Source: Planctomycetota bacterium
GTDB taxonomy: Bacteria > Planctomycetota > UBA1135 > UBA2386
Length of the DNA: 64,000 nt
Direction of reading: 5' to 3'
NCBI GenBank assembly: GCA_016794425.1
Contig: JAEUHR010000003.1
Coordinates: forward strand, 124,001 to 188,000
Shown: positions 30,301 through 38,865 of the stretch, piece after piece
How the letters are laid out: every line of letters starts with the position of its first letter
Numbering within the stretch: the first letter of the stretch is position 1
Program-made: the position numbers and the translations under genes
The notes under the pieces: model-generated
Told to the model about the DNA's origin: nothing
Database searches by the model: none
Seen by the model: the letters and a program-made list of their open reading frames with translations, nothing else

Positions 30301-30564
30301 TGCCTGAACGCCCTGCATGGTGCGGTGATCGGCCAGCAAGCGGGCCTGGCTTCGCTCCGCTGCTGAGAACGACGGCTGCGCCGAGTCTCCCCGGCTGCTG
30401 TCCGGCGAGGTTGGGGTAGTCGGCGTTGGATCGCGCCGTTGCCTCCCGGTGCTGGTTGTGGAGCCTCTGGCTGGGTCATCCGAAGGACGCCGCCGCCACA
30501 CCGCCATCCGAATCGGCACCCGCAGCCCACTGCCTCGGTGCTGCTCTGGGCTCGCTCATCGCGA

Positions 30565-30996
30565 TCACATGCCAGGGAGTCCGACCCCTTCGAGGATCAG
30601 CGCCGCTAGCAGCGCGGGGACGGCGCCCTGAACCGAAGCGGCCGCTGTTGACCTAAGGCGCCGGGGACCGTTCTGGGCCAGCCACCGCAAGGCGCGATCT
30701 ATGAGGTGGGTCAGCAGCCCGTGTAGTTCGCGTAACAGGTAGGGGGACGTGAGAAGCGCGATAAGGCGGCGAAGGAGTGCCATGGGGGGGGCGTCACAAA
30801 GCCACTGCGCTGCTGGAGCTACGGGCATTCCATGGCGCTCGGCTGAGACGGGTGCGGCGGCGTGAGCAAGAACCGATCCCAGCGGTGTCCGTGGGGCAAA
30901 GTGCAGCACCGCCACCGCCTTCCGAATCGCCGCCCGCTGCCGCTCCGCCTCCGCGTTGCTCTGCGCCAGCATCTTCGCGAGCACCTGCCGCAGCAT
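30565..30996 (-). CDS. Hypothetical helical protein
   Basis: 143 residues from ATG at 30996. It starts with an amphipathic helix (LRQVLAKMLAQSNAEAERQR) and ends with leucine/alanine-rich helices (RLIALLTSPYLLRELHGLLT, ALLAALILEGVG). No family recognised. It sits 66 bases after a TSP3-containing lipoprotein gene on the same strand. It might be a decayed gene, since the surroundings are full of remnants. Confidence 0.3.
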   Translation of the reverse strand: MLRQVLAKMLAQSNAEAERQRAAIRKAVAVLHFAPRTPLGSVLAHAAAPVSAERHGMPVAPAAQWLCDAPPMALLRRLIALLTSPYLLRELHGLLTHLIDRALRWLAQNGPRRLRSTAAASVQGAVPALLAALILEGVGLPGM

Positions 30997-31062
30997 CGCC
31001 TCGGCGTCCAGCTCGCGCGCGCAGGCAGCGTTTGCTGCAACTATGCATGGCCAGCGACCAAG

Positions 31063-31452
31063 TTACGGCGGTGGAGCTATGATGCGCTGCACGTCAACAA
31101 TGGTTCTGACCAGATCGTCGAGCGCGCCGGCCGCAGCTTGCTCATCCGCAGCCAGCTCCAGGCGGGCGAACGCGGCGCGGACAGCGGTCATCCCGATCGC
31201 GTTGCACCTGTCGGTGCCCACGCTCGTCCAGTAGCTGTCCAGGCGAGTGTCGGGGAGGCCGTCGTCGTCCGTGTCCATGAAGGTGCCGCCACGCGGTACC
31301 GCCGCGTCAGGAAGACCATCCCCGTCGGTATCGACCATGAACAACGAAGGGCCGCCCCAGCCGATGGACCCCGGAACGAACGGGGGGCGTGACGCAGGGT
31401 TGCTGCTACAGGCGCTGGCGATCAGCATCACTAAGGTGAACCGGCGAGTCAT
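31063..31452 (-). CDS. Small lipoprotein with TSP3-like calcium-binding repeats
   Basis: 129 residues. A short signal peptide (TRRFTLVMLIASAC) ends at a lipobox-like A-S-A-C. Two thrombospondin type 3-like motifs follow: VDTDGDGLPDAAVPRG and MDTDDDGLPDTRLDSY, each with the D-x-D-x-D-G-x-x-D calcium loop. The C-terminal half is helical (TAVRAAFARLELAADEQAAA). The protein is probably surface or periplasmic and calcium-stabilised. Interestingly, D-T-D-D-D-G-L-P-D-S-R-L appears inside the GspD secretin at 54.85 kb. Confidence 0.6.
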   Translation of the reverse strand: MTRRFTLVMLIASACSSNPASRPPFVPGSIGWGGPSLFMVDTDGDGLPDAAVPRGGTFMDTDDDGLPDTRLDSYWTSVGTDRCNAIGMTAVRAAFARLELAADEQAAAGALDDLVRTIVDVQRIIAPPP

Positions 31453-31867
31453 GTGCTGGAGCCTCTGCGACGATCATGGCGAAGGCCGCCTTCCAACGGT
31501 CCGGGCAGCTACCTGTATGCGCACCGAGGTGGTCGATCAGCCGTCAGCGGCTACGGTGCCGGGCACCGCCCTCTTGCACCTACAGCGGGATCATGCCGCG
31601 TCGGCCTCGGTGGCGACGCGCGCGGCCCGTCTCGCAGCCGTACACGCGCGCGACGCCTCTCTCGAGACGCAGGGGTTGGAGTCTCTCCTTCTCCTCGTTG
31701 GTTGGCGCGCCTTCAGGACCATGCTGGCGACGATGTCTGCTGGCGGACCAACGCGAAGCATGTGAGGAAGCGCGGCCGACCGCACAGCTCTTGAGGATGC
31801 GAGGCCTTTCCGCTGGCGGCGCGGGCACGCGCCGCCCTAGGCTCCACACCGAAAGGAGCACGGAATC
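31453..31867. other. Non-coding stretch between a lipoprotein gene and the GmrSD gene
   Basis: 415 bases. Open frames here have no recognisable protein character. The last 20 bases carry AAAGGAGCACGG, the ribosome-binding site for the next gene (GTG at 31868). No repeat or RNA seen. Confidence 0.4.
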
Positions 31868-34051
31868 GTGGAGACCCAGGTCCGCACGCCGCAGTTGGTG
31901 TTCATGCAGCCGCAGCGGCTCGTCGTGCCGCTGTTCCAGCGCCCCTACGTCTGGAACGAGGAGAACCAGTGGGAGCCGCTCTGGGAGGACGTCACGCGGC
32001 TGGCAGGGCGCCTGCTCGACCAGTCCACGCCGCGGCCTCAACCGCACTTCCTTGGTGCCGTGGTCTTGCAGCAGGTTGCCGCCCAGATCGGCCAGATGCA
32101 GGAACGCACGATCATCGATGGGCAGCAGCGGCTTACGACCCTGCAGCTGCTGCTGGACGCCCTGCACGCCGGGTTGATGGCCATCGGCGCGACGCAGCCA
32201 GCGGCTCGCATTGAGCCTCTCGTGAGCAACGCTGCGCCGTATCGATCGCGGCCGGAGGACGAGTTCAAGGTCTGGCCGACGAACCGCGATCGCGCCGGGT
32301 TCCAGGCGGTGATGAGCGCACCGCCACCCGTCGATCACGAATCCCTCGGGCATGCCGGTCACCGCATGGTCGAGTGCCACCGCTACTTCACCCGGCGTGC
32401 GCGAGAATGGCTCGTGGCCGCTGGGGATGACGAAACCGCGCATCGCGGCGCAGCCATCGAGACGGTCGTGCGCGATCTACTCCAAGTCGTCGTCATCGAC
32501 CTTGCCGCCGACGAGAACGCCCAAGAGATTTTCGAGACCCTGAACGCACGCGGAGCACAGCTCACCGCAGCAGACCTGATCAAGAACTTCATCTTCCAGC
32601 GGTTGCTCGAAGCGGGCGCGGACGTCGAGGCTGCCTACGAGGAACGCTGGCGCGAGTTCGAAACCGCCTTCTGGGAGAAGGAGATCAGCGTCGGCCGTGT
32701 GCGCTACCCCAGGTCCTCGATCTTCTTGAACCACTGGCTCGTCGCGCGCACAGGGAAGGAGATCATCGCGCGCGAGGTGTTCGAGCACTTCAAGCGCTTC
32801 GCGGACCAGGATCCCACGCAGGCGATGCCGCAGCTCCTCGACCAGGTCTACCGTGCGGCCCAGGTCTACCGCTCGTTCGTTACGAGTGCGTCCCAGTCGA
32901 CGGGCGAGATCGATCGACTCGGCCTGTTTGGATACCGGACCGGCGTGCTTGAGAGCGAGGTCATCAAGCCGCTCGTGCTTTGCCTGCTCGATCCCGAGCT
33001 GCCCCGAGTACCAGAGGCGCAACTCGCGAAGGCGCTCGACGTTGTCGAGAGCTGGATGGTCCGTCGCATGCTCCTGCGCGCGACGACCAAGAACTACAAC
33101 CGGATCGTCGCGGAACTCGTGGCGCAGCTGCGAATCGAAGGGCGCGACGTCGCTGGGGATCGGATCGAGGCCTACTTCGCGTCGCAGACCAGCGACAGCA
33201 GCTACTGGCCGGACGACAACGAGTTGCGCGACGAACTGGCCGAGCTTCTGGCCTACCGGCGCCTCGGTCGCGGTCGACTTCGGATGGTCCTGGAAGCGAT
33301 CGAGGATCACCTGCGTGGGTGGCGCGACGGGAAGCGTGGACTCGGGGAGGAGCGCGTCGCACGCGGCAAGTACGCGATCGAACACGTGATGCCGCGGAAG
33401 TGGGTCAAGCACTGGCCGCTGCCGCCGGGTGCCGATGGTGACGTGGAGCGGGACCGCTTGGTGCACCAGTTCGGCAATCTGACCCTGCTGACGGGCAAGT
33501 TGAACTCGAAGGTTTCGAACGGGCCTTGGAGGGGGGACGGCGGCAAGCGCGCCGGCCTCGAGGGCCACGACGTCCTGTTTCTCAACCGCGACCTGCTGCG
33601 CAAGGCTGGAGACGAGTGGACGGACGACGCGGTCCGCAAGCGTACGCGCGATCTGGTGGAGGTCATCCTCGAGGTCTGGCCCGTTCCACCAGGACACAGC
33701 TCCAGCGTGACGCGCGCGCGGCCTGGGCAACGGCGGAAGCTCCAGCTCTTGGACCTGATCAACGGCGAGGCGCTGACGCCGGGTATGTCGCTCTACCCGC
33801 GTCCGAAGAAGCACGCCGACATGGTGGCGACGCTACTGCCGGATGGCCAGATCGAGATCGATGGCGTCGCGTTCGGGAGTCCGTCCGACGCAGCGCGGAA
33901 GCTCGCGGGGCATCCGGTGAACGGGTGGTCGTTTTTCCTCGTCGATCCCGTCTCGCGACGATCTCTGCGAACCGTGCGCCGCGAGTATCTGGACGCGATG
34001 GCCGTAGATGTCGACGACGATGATGATGGTGACGATTCCGAGGACGAGTAA
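31868..34051 (+). CDS. GmrSD-type (DUF262/DUF1524) type IV restriction enzyme with RAMA-like tail
   Basis: 727 residues from GTG at 31868. The DUF262 (GmrS-like) domain is at the N-terminus: VVPLFQRPYVWNEENQWEPL, then TIIDGQQRLTTLQLL (DGQQR 84-88, the NTP/active loop). The DUF1524 (GmrD-like) HNH nuclease is near 500: KYAIEHVMPRKW and HQFGNLTLLTGKLNSK. The last 100 residues (DLINGEALTPGMSLYPRPKK, LPDGQIEIDGVAFGSPSDAA, NGWSFFLVD) match the RAMA domain seen on restriction and methylase proteins. An acidic tail follows. Such enzymes cut modified (for example glucosylated) phage DNA. It stands alone, so it is a one-gene defence system. Confidence 0.88.
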   Translation: METQVRTPQLVFMQPQRLVVPLFQRPYVWNEENQWEPLWEDVTRLAGRLLDQSTPRPQPHFLGAVVLQQVAAQIGQMQERTIIDGQQRLTTLQLLLDALHAGLMAIGATQPAARIEPLVSNAAPYRSRPEDEFKVWPTNRDRAGFQAVMSAPPPVDHESLGHAGHRMVECHRYFTRRAREWLVAAGDDETAHRGAAIETVVRDLLQVVVIDLAADENAQEIFETLNARGAQLTAADLIKNFIFQRLLEAGADVEAAYEERWREFETAFWEKEISVGRVRYPRSSIFLNHWLVARTGKEIIAREVFEHFKRFADQDPTQAMPQLLDQVYRAAQVYRSFVTSASQSTGEIDRLGLFGYRTGVLESEVIKPLVLCLLDPELPRVPEAQLAKALDVVESWMVRRMLLRATTKNYNRIVAELVAQLRIEGRDVAGDRIEAYFASQTSDSSYWPDDNELRDELAELLAYRRLGRGRLRMVLEAIEDHLRGWRDGKRGLGEERVARGKYAIEHVMPRKWVKHWPLPPGADGDVERDRLVHQFGNLTLLTGKLNSKVSNGPWRGDGGKRAGLEGHDVLFLNRDLLRKAGDEWTDDAVRKRTRDLVEVILEVWPVPPGHSSSVTRARPGQRRKLQLLDLINGEALTPGMSLYPRPKKHADMVATLLPDGQIEIDGVAFGSPSDAARKLAGHPVNGWSFFLVDPVSRRSLRTVRREYLDAMAVDVDDDDDGDDSEDE

Positions 34052-34088
34052 GTCCCTACCTACATCGGCTCGAATAGGCTCCAGTGCC

Positions 34089-34841
34089 ATGAAGGACGAA
34101 ACCGCCCTGGCTCAGCGCGTCGCTCGCCTTGAGTATTCACTCCGCCGCACTCAACTCGTTGCCACCGCGCTGGGGGTCGCGCTCTGCGCGCTCGTCACGG
34201 CAGCCGCGATGCAGGAGCCGACGAATGTGAGAGAAGAGCTGACGGTCAAGAAGCTGACGACCGAACAGCTCGTCGCTGGCACCGCCACCATTCATCAGAT
34301 GGCTACTGTCGGCACGAGGGAGGTTGACGGTGCTCTGATGATCAACGGCATGGTCATGGTCACGAACACGCGGTCGCAATCGGTGGTGGGGATCCAGGAC
34401 GGGACCATTGATTTGGGCGGGAAGGGTCAGGTCAAGAAGGACGGCACATGGGCCGCAGAGGGACCGCACTCCATGACGACGATCAGCCCTGGAAAAGTGG
34501 TCCTCGCGGCTACGGGTGGCACCCAGTGTGGCCTTCATTCGGGGGCGGAGCATGGAGCCCTCTACGTCAACGACGCAGATGGCCAGCCTCGGTCCCTGCT
34601 GCGCGCTTCGAAGGAAGGCGCGATGTTCAGTCTCCTTGACGCGGAAGGGAGAATCAGAACTGAGCTGAGCAGCGGAAGAGACGATGCCGCGGTCCGAGTC
34701 CTTGACGCAGGTGGCCGAGTGCGGGCAGTACTCGGCACTACGAGCACTACCGACAACTTGCAACGATCTCATCTCGCACCTGAGAGCACACTCACGCTCT
34801 ACGGCCCCGACGGTCGAGTGCAGGCACAGTTGCCGCGCTAG
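34089..34841 (+). CDS. Membrane-anchored repeat-like protein of unknown function
   Basis: 250 residues; ATG at 34089, 38 bases after the restriction gene. The N-terminus has a coiled stretch and one transmembrane helix (TQLVATALGVALCALVTAAA). The exported part is rich in Gly, Asp and Val in a repetitive beta-like pattern ([50 protein letters not shown]). It looks like a beta-solenoid/fibre-type surface domain. No family recognised. It may belong to the host chromosome side or to cargo. Confidence 0.6.
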   Translation: MKDETALAQRVARLEYSLRRTQLVATALGVALCALVTAAAMQEPTNVREELTVKKLTTEQLVAGTATIHQMATVGTREVDGALMINGMVMVTNTRSQSVVGIQDGTIDLGGKGQVKKDGTWAAEGPHSMTTISPGKVVLAATGGTQCGLHSGAEHGALYVNDADGQPRSLLRASKEGAMFSLLDAEGRIRTELSSGRDDAAVRVLDAGGRVRAVLGTTSTTDNLQRSHLAPESTLTLYGPDGRVQAQLPR

Positions 34842-35246
<405 letters not shown>

Positions 35247-35987
35247 TCAGCCGGTGAGCCACCGCGCCACCACGGATGCGAGGTGGCCGTTCGCGAACAC
35301 CAGTCCGAACAGCGCCACGAGCGTCCGCAACACGACCAGGCGCGCACGGCGCCAGTGGCACGTCGTGATGGCCCAGCCCAGGTAGACGAGGAACAGGATG
35401 CCGTCCGCGATCTGGACGGCACCGGCCCAGGATGCGGGCAGGAGGGTGCCGACAGCCGTGAGCAGCGAACGCCACAGGAACACGTGGCCGCAGCAGAACA
35501 GCAGGCAACAGAGGTGGTCGACGTACGAGAAGCGCTCCCACGCGAAGGCCAGCCACAGCGGCACCGCCAGTGCTGGCAACAGGGCGAGGTTGAGCCATTG
35601 GCCGTGGCGCATCAGGGCTCTGAGTGCCGGAGCGGTCGCGGGGTCGCTGGCCGGAGCCAGCAGGTTCACGACCAGCCACCACAAGGCGCAGGCCAAGACC
35701 GCATAGCGCAGCGGGTTCACGTAGCGCGCGCGGTGGCCGCCGACGTAGTCGCGCACCACGGTGCCGGGCCGGACGCAGAGGTCGCGGACCGTGCGCCACG
35801 TGCGGCTCTCGACCCCGACGATGGTCTCGACGAGGTCGCCGAGCATGGTCGGCAGGCGCAGGCGCTCGTGCCGGTTGTCCTGGCCACACGAAGCGCAGTA
35901 GCGGCCGGTGCGCGGCGTTCCGCAGTTGGGGCACGTGGCTGGAGCGGCGGCCGGCACGGGCCGCAGGCTACGTGGCGGTGGTGGCAA
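35247..35987 (-). CDS. DUF3667-like membrane protein with zinc ribbon
   Basis: 246 residues. An N-terminal zinc ribbon (CPNCGTPRTGRYCASCGQD) is followed by a conserved-looking loop (VVRDYVGGHRARYVNPLRY) and about five transmembrane helices (YAVLACALWWLVVNLL, ALLPALAVPLWLAFAW and others). This order is that of DUF3667 proteins, of unknown function in the inner membrane. The open frame begins with TTG at 35987; the true start is uncertain. It is the first core-like gene right of the island boundary. Confidence 0.75.
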   Translation of the reverse strand: MPPPPRSLRPVPAAAPATCPNCGTPRTGRYCASCGQDNRHERLRLPTMLGDLVETIVGVESRTWRTVRDLCVRPGTVVRDYVGGHRARYVNPLRYAVLACALWWLVVNLLAPASDPATAPALRALMRHGQWLNLALLPALAVPLWLAFAWERFSYVDHLCCLLFCCGHVFLWRSLLTAVGTLLPASWAGAVQIADGILFLVYLGWAITTCHWRRARLVVLRTLVALFGLVFANGHLASVVARWLTG

Positions 35988-36031
35988 AGCGATAGACGGC
36001 GCGGACTCGTTCGCGGTCGGCAGTGAGGCGA

Positions 36032-36544
36032 TCAGCGCTGCTTCTTCTTCGCGCGGCTGGGCGACCCCGGACGCGAAGCCGACCTGGCCCGCGCGGCGCG
36101 CTGCTGCTGCGCTGCGACGCGGGACTGCACGGCGCCGCGCGCTCCGGGCTCGAGCCGCAGCTGCGCGTGCGCGATCGCGGCGTCGAGCAGGGCTCGCACC
36201 GGGCCGCGGTCGAGGTCGCGGGCTGCAGCGATCGGCACATAGCGCACCAGCTTGCCGCTGCCTTGCAGCAGGTGGCCCGGATCGGCCTGCGCCAGCAGCG
36301 GGCTGCGGGCGAGGAACAGCTTGACCTGTTGCGGCGCGACTGCGAGCGAGTAGACGGCGTCGTGGCCGCGCCCGCTCGGCGAGTAGGCGATCACCAGCGA
36401 GTGCTGCCGTTCGTAGAAGTAGACCACTTCGGTGAGGCCGGGCAGCCGCGCGCGCAACCTCGTCCGCAGCGCCTTGCCGAGTCGGGCCAGCGGTGGTGCG
36501 TAGCGCGCGAACAGCGCGGTGAGCTGGGTCTCTGGGTTCGTCAT
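36032..36544 (-). CDS. DUF1801-like protein
   Basis: 170 residues; ATG at 36544 overlaps the upstream glycosyltransferase stop (ATGA). The centre (LRTRLRARLPGLTEVVYFYE, LAVAPQQVKLFLARSPLLAQ, LLQGSGKLVRYVPIAAARDL) matches the DUF1801/YdhG-like fold (small alpha/beta). A basic, alanine-rich C-terminal tail follows. Function unknown. A much longer open frame to 37840 is an antisense-frame shadow. Confidence 0.72.
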   Translation of the reverse strand: MTNPETQLTALFARYAPPLARLGKALRTRLRARLPGLTEVVYFYERQHSLVIAYSPSGRGHDAVYSLAVAPQQVKLFLARSPLLAQADPGHLLQGSGKLVRYVPIAAARDLDRGPVRALLDAAIAHAQLRLEPGARGAVQSRVAAQQQRAARARSASRPGSPSRAKKKQR

Positions 36545-37725
36545 CGGGTTGGCTCCGTCGCCCGCAGGGGCAGGCTCGTGACCAGTGCGCCGAGCAGCAG
36601 CAGCAGCACGCTCCAGGTCACCAGTTCGTCGGCGATCAGCCCCGGCGTCTCGCTGCCGAGCACTGCGGCGAGGGCGCGGCGCCAGGTCATGCTCCAGAAC
36701 AGCGCCAGCAGCCCGGCGGCCAGCAGCGCGGCGGCGGCCCGCTGCCAGCCGCGCGCCGTGCTGCACCAGGTGGCCACCTGCGGCGCGGTCAGCAGCAGCG
36801 CGAGCAGACGGTAGTCGAAGTTGCTGCCGAGGCAGAACGTGCCGACGAACACGCCGGCACCGATGCGGAACGCGTCGAGCGCCGGGCCCGGTTCGGCCGC
36901 CAGCGCCGCGCGGCGGCGCGCCGCGAACGCCAGTGCGGCCGCACCGGCCAGCACCGCGGCGGCGCCGCCGAGCAGCGGTGCGCGCGGCCAGCCGGTGTTC
37001 GCGGCCAGCGCGTCCGGCAGCTGCGTGATGCCGTACGAGATGCGGTTCCAGGCCAGCGAGTTGGCGCGGATCGCGCCGAGGTCGCCGGCCTGCGCCAGCA
37101 CGTAGACACCGAACCCGAGTCCCAGCAGCGCGGCGAGCCGCAGCGCCCGCGCGCGCGGGAGGCCGGCCAACGCCGCGGCGGCGAACACCGGATAGAGCTT
37201 CAGCACGGCCGCGGCGCCGACGAGGCCGGTGCCGGTGCCGGGGCGCCGCCGCCAGCAGGCGGCCGCCAGCGCCAGCAGGGCGAACACGACGACGTCGTTG
37301 TTGGCCCGTTCGATCGCGAGCCAGGTCACCGGCGCGAACGCCAGCGCCGCCAGCAGCGCCGTTTGGCCTGTGGTCTGAGCCAACGGCAGCAGGCACCAGA
37401 GGCCCGCCGCGAACAGCGCCAGGAACACCAGTGCCAGCGCTTCGCTGTGCGCCGGTCCGAGCCCGAGCCAGGCGGGCAGCAACCAGACGCGCGGGTAGTT
37501 CAGCGCGCGCTGCCACGGATCGCCGGGGTTCGACTGCAGCGGGTCGAGACCCTGCTGCAGCGCGACTGCGGCACCGGTGATCGGTCGCACGTCGGCGAAG
37601 CGCGGCTGCATCGTCGGCACGCCGAGCACTTCGAGGTCGCGCAGGCGGTCGGTTGCGACCAGCCACGCCGCGGTCCCGACCAGCAGCAGCCAGGCCGCGG
37701 CGAACGCGAGCTGCGGCCTTCGCAC
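36541..37725 (-). CDS. GT87/DUF2029 family membrane glycosyltransferase
   Basis: 394 residues with about ten hydrophobic segments. The GT-C-type family features are ALAFAPVTWLAIERANNDVV (ERANND) and VLKLYPVFAAAAL (K-L-Y-P), as in polyprenyl-phosphate-mannose alpha-mannosyltransferases. The start is GTG at 37725, sharing one base with the stop of the PSC1 gene. It likely transfers a sugar from a lipid-linked donor on the outer face of the inner membrane. The link with the cytochrome-like operon is positional only. Confidence 0.82.
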   Translation of the reverse strand: MRRPQLAFAAAWLLLVGTAAWLVATDRLRDLEVLGVPTMQPRFADVRPITGAAVALQQGLDPLQSNPGDPWQRALNYPRVWLLPAWLGLGPAHSEALALVFLALFAAGLWCLLPLAQTTGQTALLAALAFAPVTWLAIERANNDVVVFALLALAAACWRRRPGTGTGLVGAAAVLKLYPVFAAAALAGLPRARALRLAALLGLGFGVYVLAQAGDLGAIRANSLAWNRISYGITQLPDALAANTGWPRAPLLGGAAAVLAGAAALAFAARRRAALAAEPGPALDAFRIGAGVFVGTFCLGSNFDYRLLALLLTAPQVATWCSTARGWQRAAAALLAAGLLALFWSMTWRRALAAVLGSETPGLIADELVTWSVLLLLLGALVTSLPLRATEPTR

Positions 37726-38804
37726 TAGCGGCCGCGGCGGTTGCTCGCCGGCGCGTCGGCCATCGGCTCCGGCAGGTCCGCGGCGAGCACGACGCGCACG
37801 CCGGGCACCGACTCGCGCAGGCGCACGACGGCGGCGGCACTGACTTCGGTCTGCCAGACGTAGAGGTGCTCGAGGTGCTTCAGGCCGGCCAGCGCGGCGG
37901 CTGCGTAGTCGCCGACCTTGGTGCCGAACAGGTTCAGCGAGCGCAGTTGCTGGTTGGCGGCGAGCGCGGCCACGCCGTGGTCACCGACGCCGGTCTGGCG
38001 CAGATCGAGGTGCACGAGCCGCGGCATGCCGGCGATCGTGCGGCAGGCGTCGTCGCCGATCCGCGTGCGGCCGAGTTCGAGTTCGGCGATGTGGCCGGCG
38101 AGCGGCGCCAGCGAGGTCACCGCCGCGTCGTCGACCTCGTCGGTGCGGCCGGCGCAGGCGACCTGCAGCAGCGGGCTGCCGTCGCCGAGGCTGCGAACCG
38201 TGAACGGCGAGTCGGCGAACGTCGCCAGTGTCGCGGCCGGCAGCGGCTCGAGCCCCTTCTGCAGCGCATCGAGCATGTCGGCGCGGCTCTGCTTCTTGTC
38301 GCCGTCGCGCTTGGGGCCGGGCTTCGGCGTCTCCTCGGTGCCCCCTTCCTTGCCCTTGTCCTTGCCCTTGTCGCCGTCCTTGCCCTTGGCCTTGCCGGTC
38401 CACTTGCCGAAGTCGGCGCCGTCGTCGATCCACTTCTGGATCAGTTCGATCTGTTCCTTGCTCAGCGGGTCGCCGGCCTTCGCGGGCGGCATGCGGTCCT
38501 CGTCGTCGGCAGGCAGCGTGATCGACTCGTAGAGCACCGACTCGCCGGACTTCTTCGCGACCACGAGCTTGCCGCGCTTGCTCTTCTCGATGCCCTCCTT
38601 GGTGTCGAGCACGACGCGGCCCTTCGGCTTCTTGACCTTGCCGTCGGCGTCGGTGTGTTCGGTCGCGTGGCACTCGAGGCAGCGCTTCTCGAGGATCGGC
38701 CAGATCTGCTTCTCGAAGTCGACCTTGGCCTTGGCGTCTTGCGCCGGCAGGGCGAGGCAGAAGGCGGTCGTGATCAGGGCGGTCAGGCGAACGGGCGTGG
38801 TCAT
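37725..38804 (-). CDS. Planctomycete cytochrome-type (PSC1) protein with leucine-rich-repeat-like tail
   Basis: 359 residues. Signal peptide (TALITTAFCLALPAQ) then VDFEKQIWPILEKRCLECHA, the C-x-x-C-H heme/PSC1 motif, with RMPPAKAGDPLSKEQIELIQ and W-I-D-D-G-A-D closing the domain near 130. A Lys/Gly/Asp-rich linker (GKDGDKGKDKGKEGG) follows. The tail has LRR-like turns (LAELELGRTRIGD, LVHLDLRQTGVGDHG, LRSLNLFGTKVGDYA). Located in the periplasm. It follows DUF1549 and DUF1501 genes on the same strand, a recurrent planctomycete gene set whose biochemical role is unknown. Confidence 0.88.
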   Translation of the reverse strand: MTTPVRLTALITTAFCLALPAQDAKAKVDFEKQIWPILEKRCLECHATEHTDADGKVKKPKGRVVLDTKEGIEKSKRGKLVVAKKSGESVLYESITLPADDEDRMPPAKAGDPLSKEQIELIQKWIDDGADFGKWTGKAKGKDGDKGKDKGKEGGTEETPKPGPKRDGDKKQSRADMLDALQKGLEPLPAATLATFADSPFTVRSLGDGSPLLQVACAGRTDEVDDAAVTSLAPLAGHIAELELGRTRIGDDACRTIAGMPRLVHLDLRQTGVGDHGVAALAANQQLRSLNLFGTKVGDYAAAALAGLKHLEHLYVWQTEVSAAAVVRLRESVPGVRVVLAADLPEPMADAPASNRRGR

Positions 38805-38865
38805 GAGGAGCAGCGGGAGCCTGGGGGGGAGGGGGAAGGGACGGGCGATGCGGGTGGGGCGGGTT

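Noticed and set aside
31453..31867. Small plus- and minus-strand frames before the GmrSD gene
   Set aside because: No coherent protein features; composition like non-coding shadow.
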